Shown in pieces: positions 55,495-64,000 of a DNA stretch of 64,000 nucleotides. How positions within the stretch are numbered: the stretch's first letter is position 1; each line of letters starts with the position of its first letter. Position numbers and translations under genes: made by a program. This DNA comes from Microbulbifer celer (lineage in GTDB: Bacteria; Pseudomonadota; Gammaproteobacteria; Pseudomonadales; Cellvibrionaceae). The DNA is taken from the NCBI RefSeq assembly GCF_020991125.1, contig NZ_CP087715.1, positions 3,945,501-4,009,500 of the forward strand, given 5' to 3'. Under the pieces are notes generated by a model that was given only the letters and a program-made list of their open reading frames with translations, searched no databases and was not told the DNA's origin.

Positions 55495-55625
55495 TCTTCC
55501 GGTAGTTTGCGGTACTTGCCTCTAATCTCGGCAAACCTGTAAAAAACAGGCGGCCATCGCCCTCCATCACCGCTGAAAGCGAACAGGCTATAGTAATGGC
55601 GAACGGGATTGGGGCGGAGACCTGC

Positions 55626-56153
55626 ATGGCAAAGCTACAGCTGATTTGTGACGACATTCTCACTTTGGATGGTGATGGGCTGGTGTGCCCGGCGCACAAG
55701 CACCTGGTCCGCGGTCGCGGCCTGTCGGCACAGATCTATGATCGCGCCGGGGAAGCGCTGGTGAGTGAGTGTTCACGTTTGCCGGAGTGCACAATCGGCG
55801 CGGCGCGTATCACCAGTGCACCGAATCTCGCCCCCCACTATCTCCTGCACACCGTGACGCCCCAGTGGAGCAGCGGTGATCAGTGGGGCGCAGAAGCGCT
55901 GGTGCAGTTGCGGCAGTGCTATGAGAGCGTACTGGCGCTGGCGAAAGCGCGCGGACTGAAACGCTTGCTGTTTCCCGCCTTGGGTGCCGGTACCAACCGC
56001 TTCCCCCACGAAATCGCCGCCCACCAGGGTTTGGAGGTATTGCGCCAGCACGCGCCGGATTTCGCGTTACTTACGGTGTGCCTACGCACATCTACGGCGC
56101 TGTCGGTATGGCGCACGGTAGATGCGCGTTTTTGGGGGGGTAAAGAGACATAA
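55626..56153 (+). CDS. Macro-domain-like protein with altered ligand motif
   Basis: A 175-residue protein with the macro-domain layout: LQLICDDILTLDGDGLVCPAHKHLVRGRGLSAQIYDRAG at the start, then TSAPNLAPHYLLHTVTP, and LLFPALGAGTNRFPHEIAAHQGLEVL. Macro domains bind ADP-ribose and often remove it from proteins or nucleic acids. Canonical members read NAAN before the glycine loop; here that place is CPAHK, and the loop is GRGLSAQI instead of GGGVAGAI. It may bind another nucleotide ligand. ATG 55626 follows GGAG. Confidence 0.7.
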   Translation: MAKLQLICDDILTLDGDGLVCPAHKHLVRGRGLSAQIYDRAGEALVSECSRLPECTIGAARITSAPNLAPHYLLHTVTPQWSSGDQWGAEALVQLRQCYESVLALAKARGLKRLLFPALGAGTNRFPHEIAAHQGLEVLRQHAPDFALLTVCLRTSTALSVWRTVDARFWGGKET

Positions 56154-56177
56154 AAAAGCCGGGCATCAGCCCGGCTT
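56152..56177 (-). terminator. Terminator between typA and the macro-domain gene
   Basis: GCCGGGC / GCCCGGC around ATCA. The minus-strand reading ends in a six-T run, so it mainly serves typA. Confidence 0.88.
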
Positions 56178-56197
56178 CGTCATTCGCGTTTGCTGGC

Positions 56198-58009
56198 TTA
56201 CTTGTTCTTCGCCCGCTTACGCATATTTTCCTGCAGGATCTTCTTGCGCAGGCGCAGGTGATTCGGGGTCACTTCCACCAGCTCGTCGTCCTCGATGAAT
56301 TCCAGCGCCTGCTCCAGGGTGTGGCGCACCGGCGGGGTCAGGGTCAGGGCTTCGTCGGTACCGGCAGCGCGGACGTTGGTCAGCTGCTTGGCCTTGGTGG
56401 GGTTTACCACCAGGTCGTTGTCGCGGGCGTGCAGGCCGATGATCTGACCTTCGTAGATGTCTTCACCGTGGCCCAGGAACAGGCGGCCGCGATCCTGCAG
56501 GGTGTACAGGGCGTAGGCCAGGGTCTTGCCCTTGGTCATGGAGACCAGCACGCCGTTGATACGGCTGGTGACGTCACCCTCTTTCACCGGACCGTAGTGG
56601 TCGAAGATGCTGGTCATGATGCCGGAGCCGCTGGTCAGGGTCAGGAACTGGTTGCGGAAACCGATCAGGCCGCGGGACGGCACGATAAAGGTCAGGCGCA
56701 CCCGGCCCTTGCCGTCCGGCTCCATATTGGTCAGCTCCGCCTTGCGCAGGCCCAGCTCTTCCATGATGGAACCCTGGTGCTGCTCTTCGACGTCGATCAC
56801 CACTTCCTCGTAAGGCTCCTGCACTTCACCGTCTACGACGCGCTGGACTACTTCCGGGCGGGAGACACCCAGCTCGAAGCCTTCGCGACGCATGTTTTCG
56901 ATCAGTACCGACAGGTGCAGTTCACCGCGGCCGGAGACCTTGAACTTGTCCGGGGAATCGCCCTGCTCGACGCGTAGCGCCACGTTGTGGATCAGCTCCT
57001 GATCCAGGCGCTCGCGGATATTGCGGCTGGTGACGAACTTGCCGTCCTGGCCCGCAAACGGGGAGTCGTTCACCTGGAAGGTCATGCTCACGGTGGGCTC
57101 GTCCACGGTTAGCGCCGGCAGTGCTTCCGGGTGCTCGGGATTACACAGGGTATCGGAGATGTTCAGCTCGCCCACACCGGTGATACACACGATATCGCCA
57201 GCGCTGGCCTGATCCACTTCCACCCGCTCCAGGCCCAGGTAGCCCATGACCTGCAGTACCTTGGCTTTGCGCTTGTTGCCCTCGCGGTCGAGGATCACTA
57301 CCTGCTGATTGGGTTTCAGGGTGCCGCGCTTGATGCGGCCGACGCCGATCACGCCCACGTAGCTGTTGTAGTCCAGCGCGGAAACCTGCATCTGGAAGGG
57401 GCCGTCCAGGTCGACCTTGGGCGGCTCCACCTTGTCCACGATCATCTGGAACAGCGGGTTCATGTCGTCCGCCATGTCGGTGTCGTCGAGACCGGCGATA
57501 CCGTTCAGGGCGGAGGCGTAGACCACCGGGAAGTCCAGCTGCTCGTCGGTAGCGCCGAGGCTGTCGAACAGGTCGAACACCTGGTCCATCACCCAGTCAG
57601 GACGCGCGCCCGGGCGGTCGATCTTGTTGATCACCACGATCGGGTTCAGGCCCTGCTCGAAGGCCTTCTGGGTCACGAAGCGGGTCTGCGGCATGGGGCC
57701 GTCCACCGCGTCTACCAGCAGCAATACCGAGTCCACCATGGACAGTACGCGCTCCACCTCACCGCCGAAGTCGGCGTGTCCGGGGGTGTCGACGATGTTG
57801 ATGCGGTAGTCGTTCCAGCGGATGGCGGTGTTCTTGGCGAGGATGGTGATACCGCGCTCACGTTCCTGGTCGTTGGAGTCCATCACCCGCTCGGCGCCCT
57901 CGTCCCGTCGGTCCAGGGTGCCGGACTGTTGCAGGAGCTTGTCTACCAGGGTGGTTTTACCGTGGTCGACGTGGGCGATGATCGCAATATTGCGCAAATC
58001 TTCTATCAC
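56198..58009 (-). CDS. typA: Ribosome-binding GTPase TypA/BipA
   Basis: Translation-factor GTPase involved in ribosome assembly and stress adaptation. The 603 residues start [22 protein letters not shown] (P-loop), then [22 protein letters not shown] (switch I), [29 protein letters not shown], the EF-G-like domains and the TypA-specific C-terminus ([26 protein letters not shown]). The order typA-thiI-glnA is shared with Pseudomonas, here interrupted by a VOC gene and a foreign-looking gene. Confidence 0.97.
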   Translation of the reverse strand: MIEDLRNIAIIAHVDHGKTTLVDKLLQQSGTLDRRDEGAERVMDSNDQERERGITILAKNTAIRWNDYRINIVDTPGHADFGGEVERVLSMVDSVLLLVDAVDGPMPQTRFVTQKAFEQGLNPIVVINKIDRPGARPDWVMDQVFDLFDSLGATDEQLDFPVVYASALNGIAGLDDTDMADDMNPLFQMIVDKVEPPKVDLDGPFQMQVSALDYNSYVGVIGVGRIKRGTLKPNQQVVILDREGNKRKAKVLQVMGYLGLERVEVDQASAGDIVCITGVGELNISDTLCNPEHPEALPALTVDEPTVSMTFQVNDSPFAGQDGKFVTSRNIRERLDQELIHNVALRVEQGDSPDKFKVSGRGELHLSVLIENMRREGFELGVSRPEVVQRVVDGEVQEPYEEVVIDVEEQHQGSIMEELGLRKAELTNMEPDGKGRVRLTFIVPSRGLIGFRNQFLTLTSGSGIMTSIFDHYGPVKEGDVTSRINGVLVSMTKGKTLAYALYTLQDRGRLFLGHGEDIYEGQIIGLHARDNDLVVNPTKAKQLTNVRAAGTDEALTLTPPVRHTLEQALEFIEDDELVEVTPNHLRLRKKILQENMRKRAKNK

Positions 58010-58272
58010 AAGGGGCCTCTGGGCTTAAAACGCGATTGGGCGGGACACTTTCTTAAAGAACGTCTTAAAGAGAGTGGTCACGCCAGAGAAATTAGTAACG
58101 GCGGGGACTGAGCTGAGATTGGGAACAGCGGCTATCCGGCCAAAGCGGCCGCATTATAGAGGTGAAATGTGGCAATTGGGAGTTGATTTGGCGGATTTTT
58201 GTGCGACTGTGCGGGATTCCGGCCCCCGATACCGGGATGCTGGCAACGGGAGCCGGAATAGAGAGCGGGAAA

Positions 58273-58659
58273 TCAGCCTTCCAGGCGACGCATCGCGCAG
58301 ATCTTGTTGCCGGAAGGGTCGCGCAGATAAGCTAGGTACAGCTTCATCCCGGCACCCTCGCGTACCCCGGGCGGATCCTCACAGGCAACGCCGCCATTGG
58401 CCAGGCCCGCCGCATGCCACCGGTCCGCCTGTTCGGGGTCTTCCACGGCAAAGCCGATGGTACTGCCGTTGCCGCAGCTCGCCGGCTGGCCGTCGATGGG
58501 CTTGGTGAGCGCGAACACTCCGGTATCGGTGAAGTAAAAACAGCGGCCTTTCTGGTCGATGACACCGGGCTTGTAACCCAGCTCACCGAGGATCGCATCG
58601 TAGAATGCCTTGGATTCCTGGATATCGTTGGCACCGAGCATGACGTGACTGAACATCAT
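58273..58659 (-). CDS. VOC (glyoxalase/dioxygenase-fold) protein
   Basis: A 128-residue protein of one VOC domain: FSHVMLGANDIQESKAFYDAILGELG at the start and AYLRDPSGNKICAM at the end, with metal-type residues His and Glu-like positions expected in such folds. Related small proteins are annotated as lactoylglutathione lyase-like, but the substrate is open. Confidence 0.85.
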   Translation of the reverse strand: MMFSHVMLGANDIQESKAFYDAILGELGYKPGVIDQKGRCFYFTDTGVFALTKPIDGQPASCGNGSTIGFAVEDPEQADRWHAAGLANGGVACEDPPGVREGAGMKLYLAYLRDPSGNKICAMRRLEG

Positions 58660-58804
58660 TAATCCTTCTAGCGTTATATGTAAGGGGCAGGATACATGCC
58701 TCGCATTGCGAGGTATAAGGGAAAATAAGCAATGGTGGTTTCACCATTCTTATGTGTGCGCAGTGAATGGCCCGGGTATCGTTACAAAACTTCGTGGCCC
58801 TGGG

Positions 58805-59407
58805 TTATACGGAGATGCATTTCTCAAAAAAGGGTTTTGTCACTTTTTGACCTTGTGCGTTGAACCACTCTAACCGCTCTTCCCCATCTAGATCGGACTT
58901 GGAGAAAAGCTGATTATGGGTGCCTAGGTCAACCAAAGAGTATGCAGAACCCCGGCCGGTTTGCGCGTCGAATCCATCATATATAACAGAGTCAATGTAC
59001 CCTCCTACCACAATGTTCGCATAACCTAGATGACCGAGCTCTATCGCCAACTGTTGAGCGACGTGGTTAAGCTCACATCCCAGCAAGCGAATTTTCACGT
59101 GAGAGGTGGGCAGGGTCCAGTATTGATGAAGCCAGGTTGCGATCTGCGCGGGGCTACAATATATCCGTTGTTCGCCAGATAAGCCGTTACTGATTCCGTT
59201 CACAGGTTCGTTAAAGCCTGCTTGTGCACCGTGTCCATCGATCAGGACCGTCGCCTCTTTCTCGACGTTGTTCAGGCAGTGCCACATTGTGGTATTTACA
59301 GCTGTGCAGTTGGCTTTCAACCTGTATTTGGTACGACTCGTTGCGAGAACGTTATCAATATCCTGTAAAAACGGATTTATATAGTACTGCTGGCGCACTT
59401 GCGGCAT
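58805..59407 (-). CDS. Stand-alone caspase-like (C80-type) putative cysteine peptidase
   Basis: A 200-residue protein with no signal peptide. Two motifs fit clan CD peptidases: ATVLIDGHGAQAGFNEP with His59 in a Gly-His-Gly, and HVKIRLLGCELNHVAQQLA with Cys111 after a hydrophobic strand and glycine. The spacing and wording recall family C80, the self-cleaving domain of RTX and clostridial toxins (GHG ... LLGC). The tail, with GRGSAYSLVD and ERLEWFNAQGQKV, also fits. Normally this domain is part of a huge toxin; here it is alone. ATG follows GGGAG. GC is near one half, lower than neighbours, suggesting transfer. Activity is inferred. Confidence 0.6.
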   Translation of the reverse strand: MPQVRQQYYINPFLQDIDNVLATSRTKYRLKANCTAVNTTMWHCLNNVEKEATVLIDGHGAQAGFNEPVNGISNGLSGEQRIYCSPAQIATWLHQYWTLPTSHVKIRLLGCELNHVAQQLAIELGHLGYANIVVGGYIDSVIYDGFDAQTGRGSAYSLVDLGTHNQLFSKSDLDGEERLEWFNAQGQKVTKPFFEKCISV

Positions 59408-59598
59408 GTCAACTCCCTTTGGTTGTCTATCTAAGCCAATAGTGCACGAATCTTTGATATACAAAAAAGAAACTGCTGCCAAAATAAACCGAGTCAGAGT
59501 GAACTATTTATCTGCCTCAGTTTGTGAGTGTGCGTGCCCGGTTGTTGTTGGGCACGGACTTTCAAGTGGCGCATTATTTACGCTTCAAATATGCCGAC

Positions 59599-61065
59599 CT
59601 ACTGCTTCGCCTTCTCCGGCCGGAACACGCCGACGTTCCGATACCCCTCATCCAGCAGGTGCGAGGCATGCAGCTGGCTCATCACCCCGCGCGCGCAATA
59701 CAGCAGGTATTGCTTGTCTTTATCCAGGCTCTGGAACGCGGTGCTCAGGCGGTAGAAGGGGATGGTTTCCACTGTGGCGTTGTCCAGCTCCAGCGGGTTC
59801 ACTTCTTCTTCCGTGGGGTGGCGGATGTCGATGATGGTGGCATCGCCGGCTTCGCTGAAAATATCCACCGGCGGTGCGTCTTCATTGAGGTCGTCCATCA
59901 CCTGATCGATGTTCTGCATCACGCGGTTGCCGATGGCGCGGTCGAGGACGGTGAAGTCGAAGCGGGTTTCCTCGTGATCCACCTTTTCCATTTTTGCGCG
60001 GGTAGTGGGTTTTACCGAAATCACGCCACAGTACTCGGGCATATTCGCGGCAAATTCCTCGGTGCCAATGGCGCGCGCGGTGCGGATGATGTCGGTCTTG
60101 TCGGACGTGATCAGCGGGCGCAGTACCAGGGTGTCGGTGACACTGTCGATCACCGCCAGGTTTTTCAGGGTCTGGCTGGAGACCTGGGCGATGGCCTCGC
60201 CGGTCACCACCGCATCCACATCCAGTTCTTTGGCGACCGCGGAGGCGGCGCGCAGCATCATGCGCTTCAGGGTGACGCCCATATAGGAGTCATCTACCTG
60301 TTCGAGGATTTCCGCCACGACCTCATCAAAGGGTACTGTGATGAATTTCACCCGATGGGAGGCGCCGTACTTGTCCCACAGGTAGAAGGCCACTTCCTTG
60401 ACGCCCAGCTCGTGCTGACGGCCGCCGAGGTTGAAAAACAGGAAGTGGGTGCGGATACCGCGTTTCATGGTCAGGTAGCTGGCGACGGTGGAGTCAAAAC
60501 CGCCTGAAACCAGCGACAGCACCGGATCCTGGGTGCCCAGTGGAAAGCCGCCGAGGCCCTGGTGCAGCTCTTCGATGACATTCAGTTTGTCGTGGCGGAC
60601 TTCCAGTTTGACGGTGATATCGGGGTTTTTCAGTTTTACCCCGGCGGCCTGGGTATTTTTGTTCAGCCCGCCGCCCACGTACTGTTCCACGTCCAGGGAC
60701 TGGAAGTCGTGCTTGCCGGTGCGCTTTACGCGCACGCAGAAGGTCTTGCCGGTGAGCTGGGGCCCCCAGATCGCCAGGGTCTTCTGGTAGATATCGTCCA
60801 GGTCGCCGAGGGGGAACTGCTGTACCCGGGCAAAGTTGGCAATACCCGGAGTGTGCGCCAGTACCTCTTCTATGCGCTCGGAAAGGTGGGATACTGCATC
60901 CGGTGCGATGACGTCGATCTTTTCCCAGTCTTTCTGTACCTTGATGCGGTCGTCCAGTTGCCGCATCAGCTTGCGCAGGTTGTCGGCGAGCTGGCGCGAC
61001 ATACGCTTGCGCACCGGGTTGCTCTTGATGGTGATTTCCGGGAAAAATTTGACGACGAAGTGCAT
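59599..61065 (-). CDS. thiI: tRNA 4-thiouridine synthase ThiI with rhodanese domain
   Basis: Adds sulfur to U8 of tRNA and, with its rhodanese domain, supplies sulfur for thiazole synthesis. The 488 residues contain an N-terminal ferredoxin-like/THUMP region (1-170), the PP-loop SGGFDST (187-193), the cysteine of MPEYCGVIS and a C-terminal rhodanese domain with the active cysteine in YLLYCARGVMSQLHA. Long gammaproteobacterial form. Divergent from glnA, sharing about 400 bases of control region. Confidence 0.96.
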   Translation of the reverse strand: MHFVVKFFPEITIKSNPVRKRMSRQLADNLRKLMRQLDDRIKVQKDWEKIDVIAPDAVSHLSERIEEVLAHTPGIANFARVQQFPLGDLDDIYQKTLAIWGPQLTGKTFCVRVKRTGKHDFQSLDVEQYVGGGLNKNTQAAGVKLKNPDITVKLEVRHDKLNVIEELHQGLGGFPLGTQDPVLSLVSGGFDSTVASYLTMKRGIRTHFLFFNLGGRQHELGVKEVAFYLWDKYGASHRVKFITVPFDEVVAEILEQVDDSYMGVTLKRMMLRAASAVAKELDVDAVVTGEAIAQVSSQTLKNLAVIDSVTDTLVLRPLITSDKTDIIRTARAIGTEEFAANMPEYCGVISVKPTTRAKMEKVDHEETRFDFTVLDRAIGNRVMQNIDQVMDDLNEDAPPVDIFSEAGDATIIDIRHPTEEEVNPLELDNATVETIPFYRLSTAFQSLDKDKQYLLYCARGVMSQLHASHLLDEGYRNVGVFRPEKAKQ

Positions 61066-61217
61066 AGAGTGTGTGCCGGGTACCGCATTGCGTGGTGAGT
61101 GGTCGAAGCTTCGATCGGTTTGGATAACAGCTCAAGCGGCATGTGCCCAATGGCCGTTTCCCGAAGCTCCCTGAAAAGGTGGCGAATTATAAACTCGCTG
61201 GGGCTAATTTGCTCGTC

Positions 61218-61263
61218 GCACCAATATGGTGCCTTGGTATAACGGGTGGCACCGTTATGGTGC
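61218..61263 (+). promoter_or_regulatory. Two NtrC enhancer sites for glnA
   Basis: GCACCAATATGGTGC (61218-61232) and GCACCGTTATGGTGC (61249-61263) are both strong matches to the NtrC site TGCACC-N5-GGTGCA; the first is a perfect palindrome apart from its middle base. Their centres are 31 bases apart, about three helix turns on one face, as at E. coli glnA. They lie roughly 150 bases upstream of the sigma-54 promoter. Confidence 0.85.
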
Positions 61264-61391
61264 ATCGGTATTTGTGAAACCGGATCACGGGGCGCTATTC
61301 TCCGTGCGCGGGCCACCATTCCCGGTAAAAAATCGGGCGTTGCGCCGAAAGTTTCACCAATCCCGCGTCTCTTAGACCGCTTGCCCCAATT

Positions 61392-61407
61392 TGGCACACT
61401 CCTTGCT
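61392..61407 (+). promoter_or_regulatory. Sigma-54 promoter of glnA
   Basis: TGGCAC-ACTCC-TTGCT is an exact -24/-12 match. Transcription would begin about 55-60 bases before the ATG. Confidence 0.9.
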
Positions 61408-61473
61408 TCGACTGTTGCCACAAGATAAAGCGAATTGGCGCGATACATAACTTTTCATTCTTGGAGGACTGCA

Positions 61474-62880
61474 ATGTCAGCGAAAACGCTCGGACTGATC
61501 AAAGAGAGCGAAGCCAAATGGGTAGACCTGCGCTTCACCGATACCAAAGGTAAGGAACAGCACGTTTCTCTTCCGTCCAAGGAAGTTGACGGCGAGTTCT
61601 TCGAAGAAGGCAAGATGTTCGATGGTTCTTCCATCGCTGGCTGGAAGGGCATCAACGAATCCGACATGATCCTGATGCCGGACGACGAGACTGCCTTCCT
61701 GGACCCGTTCACCGACGAAGCGACTGTTATTATTCGCTGTAACATCGTCGATCCGATCACCGGCCAGGGCTATGAGCGCGACCCGCGTTCCATCGCGCTG
61801 CGCGCCGAGGAATACCTGAAGTCCACCGGCTACGGTGACACCGCGCTGTTCGGCCCGGAGCCCGAGTTCTTCGTATTCGACGACATTACCTGGGGCGCCG
61901 AAATGGGCGGTGCCTTCTACAAAATCAATTCCGAAGAAGCGGCCTGGTCCTCTGGTGCCTCCTTCGCGGAAGGCAACATGGGCCACCGTCCGGGTGTAAA
62001 AGGCGGCTACTTCCCGGTTCCGCCGGTCGACTCCCTGCACGACATCCGCGCTGCCATGTGTTCCGCGATGGAAGCCATGGGCCTGGAAATCGAAGTGCAC
62101 CACCACGAAGTGGGCACTGCCGGCCAGTGTGAGATCGGCGTTGGCGCCAATACCCTGACCATGAAGGCGGACGAAGTTCAGATCCTGAAGTACGCGGTGC
62201 ACAACGTTGCCCACGCTTACGGTAAAACCGCCACCTTTATGCCCAAGCCGCTGGTAGGCGACAACGGTTCCGGCATGCACATCCACATGTCTTTCAGTAA
62301 AGACGGCACCAACCAGTTCGCTGGCGACGCTTACGCCGGGCTGTCTGAAACTGCCCTGTTCTACATCGGCGGTATCATCAAGCACGCGCGCGCCCTGAAC
62401 GCGTTTGCGAACGCTTCCACCAACTCCTATAAGCGTCTGGTACCGGGCTTCGAAGCGCCGGTTATCCTGGCCTACTCCGCGCGCAACCGCTCTGCGTCCA
62501 TCCGCATTCCGTTCGTACCTAGCCCGAAAGGCAAGCGCGTTGAAGCCCGCTTCCCGGATCCGACTGCCAACCCGTACCTGGTGTTCGCAGCCATGCTGAT
62601 GGCCGGCCTCGACGGCGTTAAGAACAAGATCCACCCCGGCGACGCGGCAGACAAAGACCTGTACGACCTGCCGGCGGAAGAGCTGGCCGAGTACCCGACC
62701 GTTGCCTCCAGCCTGGAACAGGCCCTGGAAGCACTGGATCAGGACCGCGCCTTCCTGACCGAAGGAGGTGTATTCACCGATGACGCCATCGATGCCTACA
62801 TCGCGCTGAAGCAGGAAGAAGTAGAGCGTGTGAACATGACCACTCACCCGGTCGAGTTCGAGCTGTACTACTCTGTTTAA
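61474..62880 (+). CDS. glnA: Glutamine synthetase type I
   Basis: Joins ammonia to glutamate; the entry point of nitrogen. The 468 residues show [18 protein letters not shown], the [10 protein letters not shown] motif, [12 protein letters not shown] and the ATP site ([11 protein letters not shown]). Tyr397, in KDLYDLP, is the adenylylation site, so the enzyme is of the GlnE-controlled type. GGAGG lies about seven bases before the ATG at 61474. Expression should rise when nitrogen is scarce, through the NtrC sites and sigma-54 promoter. A strong terminator follows. Confidence 0.98.
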   Translation: MSAKTLGLIKESEAKWVDLRFTDTKGKEQHVSLPSKEVDGEFFEEGKMFDGSSIAGWKGINESDMILMPDDETAFLDPFTDEATVIIRCNIVDPITGQGYERDPRSIALRAEEYLKSTGYGDTALFGPEPEFFVFDDITWGAEMGGAFYKINSEEAAWSSGASFAEGNMGHRPGVKGGYFPVPPVDSLHDIRAAMCSAMEAMGLEIEVHHHEVGTAGQCEIGVGANTLTMKADEVQILKYAVHNVAHAYGKTATFMPKPLVGDNGSGMHIHMSFSKDGTNQFAGDAYAGLSETALFYIGGIIKHARALNAFANASTNSYKRLVPGFEAPVILAYSARNRSASIRIPFVPSPKGKRVEARFPDPTANPYLVFAAMLMAGLDGVKNKIHPGDAADKDLYDLPAEELAEYPTVASSLEQALEALDQDRAFLTEGGVFTDDAIDAYIALKQEEVERVNMTTHPVEFELYYSV

Positions 62881-62941
62881 CACGCCGCAGGCGCTGTCTA
62901 AATTGCCGTAGGCGTTTCCTTGGAAGTGCCTTCTGGTTCGC

Positions 62942-62982
62942 AAAAACCCGCATCCCCGGCAACAGGGGGTGCGGGTTTTTTT
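62942..62982 (+). terminator. Terminator after glnA
   Basis: AACCCGCATCCCC pairs with GGGGGTGCGGGTT around GGCAACA, followed by a run of seven T. Confidence 0.93.
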
Positions 62983-63080
62983 ATTGCGGGTACACTAGCC
63001 TTAACTTGATGACCCTATGGCCGCGGGCGGTGTCTTTCCGACGCTGTTGCCCGTGCCAAAAGACAGGCAGGAGTGCCGAT

Positions 63081-63764
63081 ATGAAAATCCGGATTGCGCT
63101 GCTTGCGCTGCTACTCGCTTCGCCCCTCATGGCCGATGAGGCGCCGGAGAAAGGTAGCAGTGAGGGCAAGGACAATGAGCAGTCCTCCTCCAGGGTGGTA
63201 TACAAGACCGTGACCCCGGACGGCAGGATCGTGTTCAGTGATACGCCGCCACCGGACAAGAAGTCGGAGAAGGTGGTTATTGGCCCCACCAATGTGCAGC
63301 CCATTGCGCCGCCACAGCCTATGCCCACCCGTAAACTGTCGCCGAGAGACCGGGATAAGCGCGAGCGCCGTTCCGGTGGAGAGCAGGGGCCGATCAATTT
63401 CGCCATTGTCAGTCCCGCAAACGATGCCACCATTCCGCCGGGCCAGCGCTTTATTGTGCTGCAGGTGGCTTTGGATCCCGTTCCCCGGGGTGGCTACGAG
63501 TTTTTTGCCGTGATCGACGGACAGCGCTGGGGGGGGACTTCTAGCAGTAGCAGTCTGGACATCTCCGCCCTGGAACGCGGCACCCATACGGTACAGGCGG
63601 TGCTGTTGGATGCCGGTGGCCAGGCGATTGCCCAGTCCCAGACCATCCAGATCCACGTCAAGCGACCCGGCGGCCAGGTGCCGGACTTCCCCGCCCAGCA
63701 GGCACCGCGGGCGCCAAAAGCCCCCCAGGCACCCGGTTACCCCCGGGCACGGCCGGGTAACTGA
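63081..63764 (+). CDS. DUF4124 domain exported protein
   Basis: A 227-residue envelope protein. Signal peptide MKIRIALLALLLASPLMADE, then the DUF4124 motif VVYKTVTPDGRIVFSDTPPP, a basic linker and a beta-sandwich-like domain (NFAIVSPANDATIPPGQRFIVLQVAL, FFAVIDGQRWGG, RGTHTVQAVLLDAGGQAI). The end is alanine/proline-rich and disordered. Role unknown. The gene between glnA and the ntrBC region is conserved in Pseudomonas. The start was chosen for its signal peptide and the GGAG upstream. Confidence 0.85.
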   Translation: MKIRIALLALLLASPLMADEAPEKGSSEGKDNEQSSSRVVYKTVTPDGRIVFSDTPPPDKKSEKVVIGPTNVQPIAPPQPMPTRKLSPRDRDKRERRSGGEQGPINFAIVSPANDATIPPGQRFIVLQVALDPVPRGGYEFFAVIDGQRWGGTSSSSSLDISALERGTHTVQAVLLDAGGQAIAQSQTIQIHVKRPGGQVPDFPAQQAPRAPKAPQAPGYPRARPGN

Positions 63765-63869
63765 TCTCGTGTGGTCCCGTCACTGTTCCTGCCTATAAAC
63801 TTCCCTTTCGGGCGTTGCTCCCTGTAGCGCCCCATTCTGATCTCTTCCGCTGGTTAAAATTTGCTCTGC

Positions 63870-63969
63870 GCACCATATTGGTGCACCATGCTGGTGCCTG
63901 TTCTCCTGTGTGCCCTGATATCGTCTCGGGACCCACGTATTGTTGCGCCATTTTGGTTTGCTTTTTGCA
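63870..63969 (+). promoter_or_regulatory. Second NtrC / sigma-54 control region (gene beyond window)
   Basis: Two NtrC sites overlap: GCACCATATTGGTGC (63870-63884) and GCACCATGCTGGTGC (63883-63897), centres 13 bases apart. At 63954-63969 TGG...TTGCA has the GG and GC pairs spaced as in a sigma-54 promoter, although the CAC is replaced by TTT. The downstream gene is outside; by conserved order ntrB-ntrC is the first guess, and glnK-amtB the second. Confidence 0.65.
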
Positions 63970-64000
63970 CTGACATCAGGCGACGCCCAAAAGAACTCAA

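Noticed and set aside
57131-58111. 326-residue open frame opposite typA
   Set aside because: Val/His-rich antisense shadow of typA.
61477-62943. 488-residue open frame opposite glnA
   Set aside because: Antisense to an unmistakable glutamine synthetase gene; no start signals or family motifs.

Overview
The window looks like chromosomal DNA of a marine gammaproteobacterium close to Microbulbifer and other Cellvibrionales. This rests on high GC, a TonB-dependent receptor and many lipoproteins, and on gene orders that are also known in Pseudomonas: coaD-rsmD-ftsYEX-rpoH; yheS / algP / FKBP / rsd-algQ; malic enzyme-nuclease-rpmE-priA-ftsN-like-hslVU-DUF971; ubiE-ubiJ-ubiB-hisI-hisE-tatABC; typA-thiI-glnA-DUF4124. 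The genus is inferred from these features, not from any marker gene. No rRNA, tRNA, CRISPR array, prophage or transposase gene was seen.

Layout. 1-2.8 kb: start of a TonB receptor, a decayed stretch with gene remnants, a DUF5993/DsbB pair and a SugE-type exporter. 2.8-10.8 kb: ggt, coaD, rsmD, ftsY-ftsE-ftsX and rpoH, the last behind a sigma-E-like promoter holding a consensus DnaA box. 10.8-21 kb: DUF423, trmB, an OmpA-like barrel, yheS, the algP/FKBP/rsd locus and an overlapping acpH-dsbB-lrgA-lrgB operon. 21-30.5 kb: gshA, malic enzyme, a secreted nuclease, rpmE, a small regulator/membrane-protein pair, priA and an FtsN-like protein. 30.5-33.5 kb: hslV, hslU, DUF971. 33.5-39.1 kb: a phosphate-starvation cluster (PhoX-like lipoprotein, diheme cytochrome c, PhoA-type alkaline phosphatase) with two candidate PhoB boxes. 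39.2-45.1 kb: ubiquinone, histidine and Tat genes. 45-56 kb: peptidases, dtd, MscS, a VIT1/CCC1-type transporter, Hsp20, a diguanylate cyclase and an odd macro-domain protein. 56-64 kb: typA, a VOC protein, a lone caspase-like (C80-type) protein, thiI, glnA behind NtrC sites and a sigma-54 promoter, and a DUF4124 protein followed by a second NtrC/sigma-54 control region whose gene lies beyond the window.

The most unusual feature is a family of eight intergenic elements of about 120 bp (copies E1-E8) and one apparent collapsed remnant. Each folds as a long outer stem enclosing two small hairpins with TCC-containing loops. Outer arms differ between copies but remain complementary within each copy. 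E3 and E4 differ, in the compared core, by one base pair changed on both sides. Two inverted pairs bracket DUF423 and gshA, and three copies sit inside conserved operons (ftsY-ftsE, hslV-hslU, ubiE-ubiJ). The second notable item is the stand-alone protein at 58805-59407 with the His-Gly and Gly-Cys motifs of clan CD peptidases.
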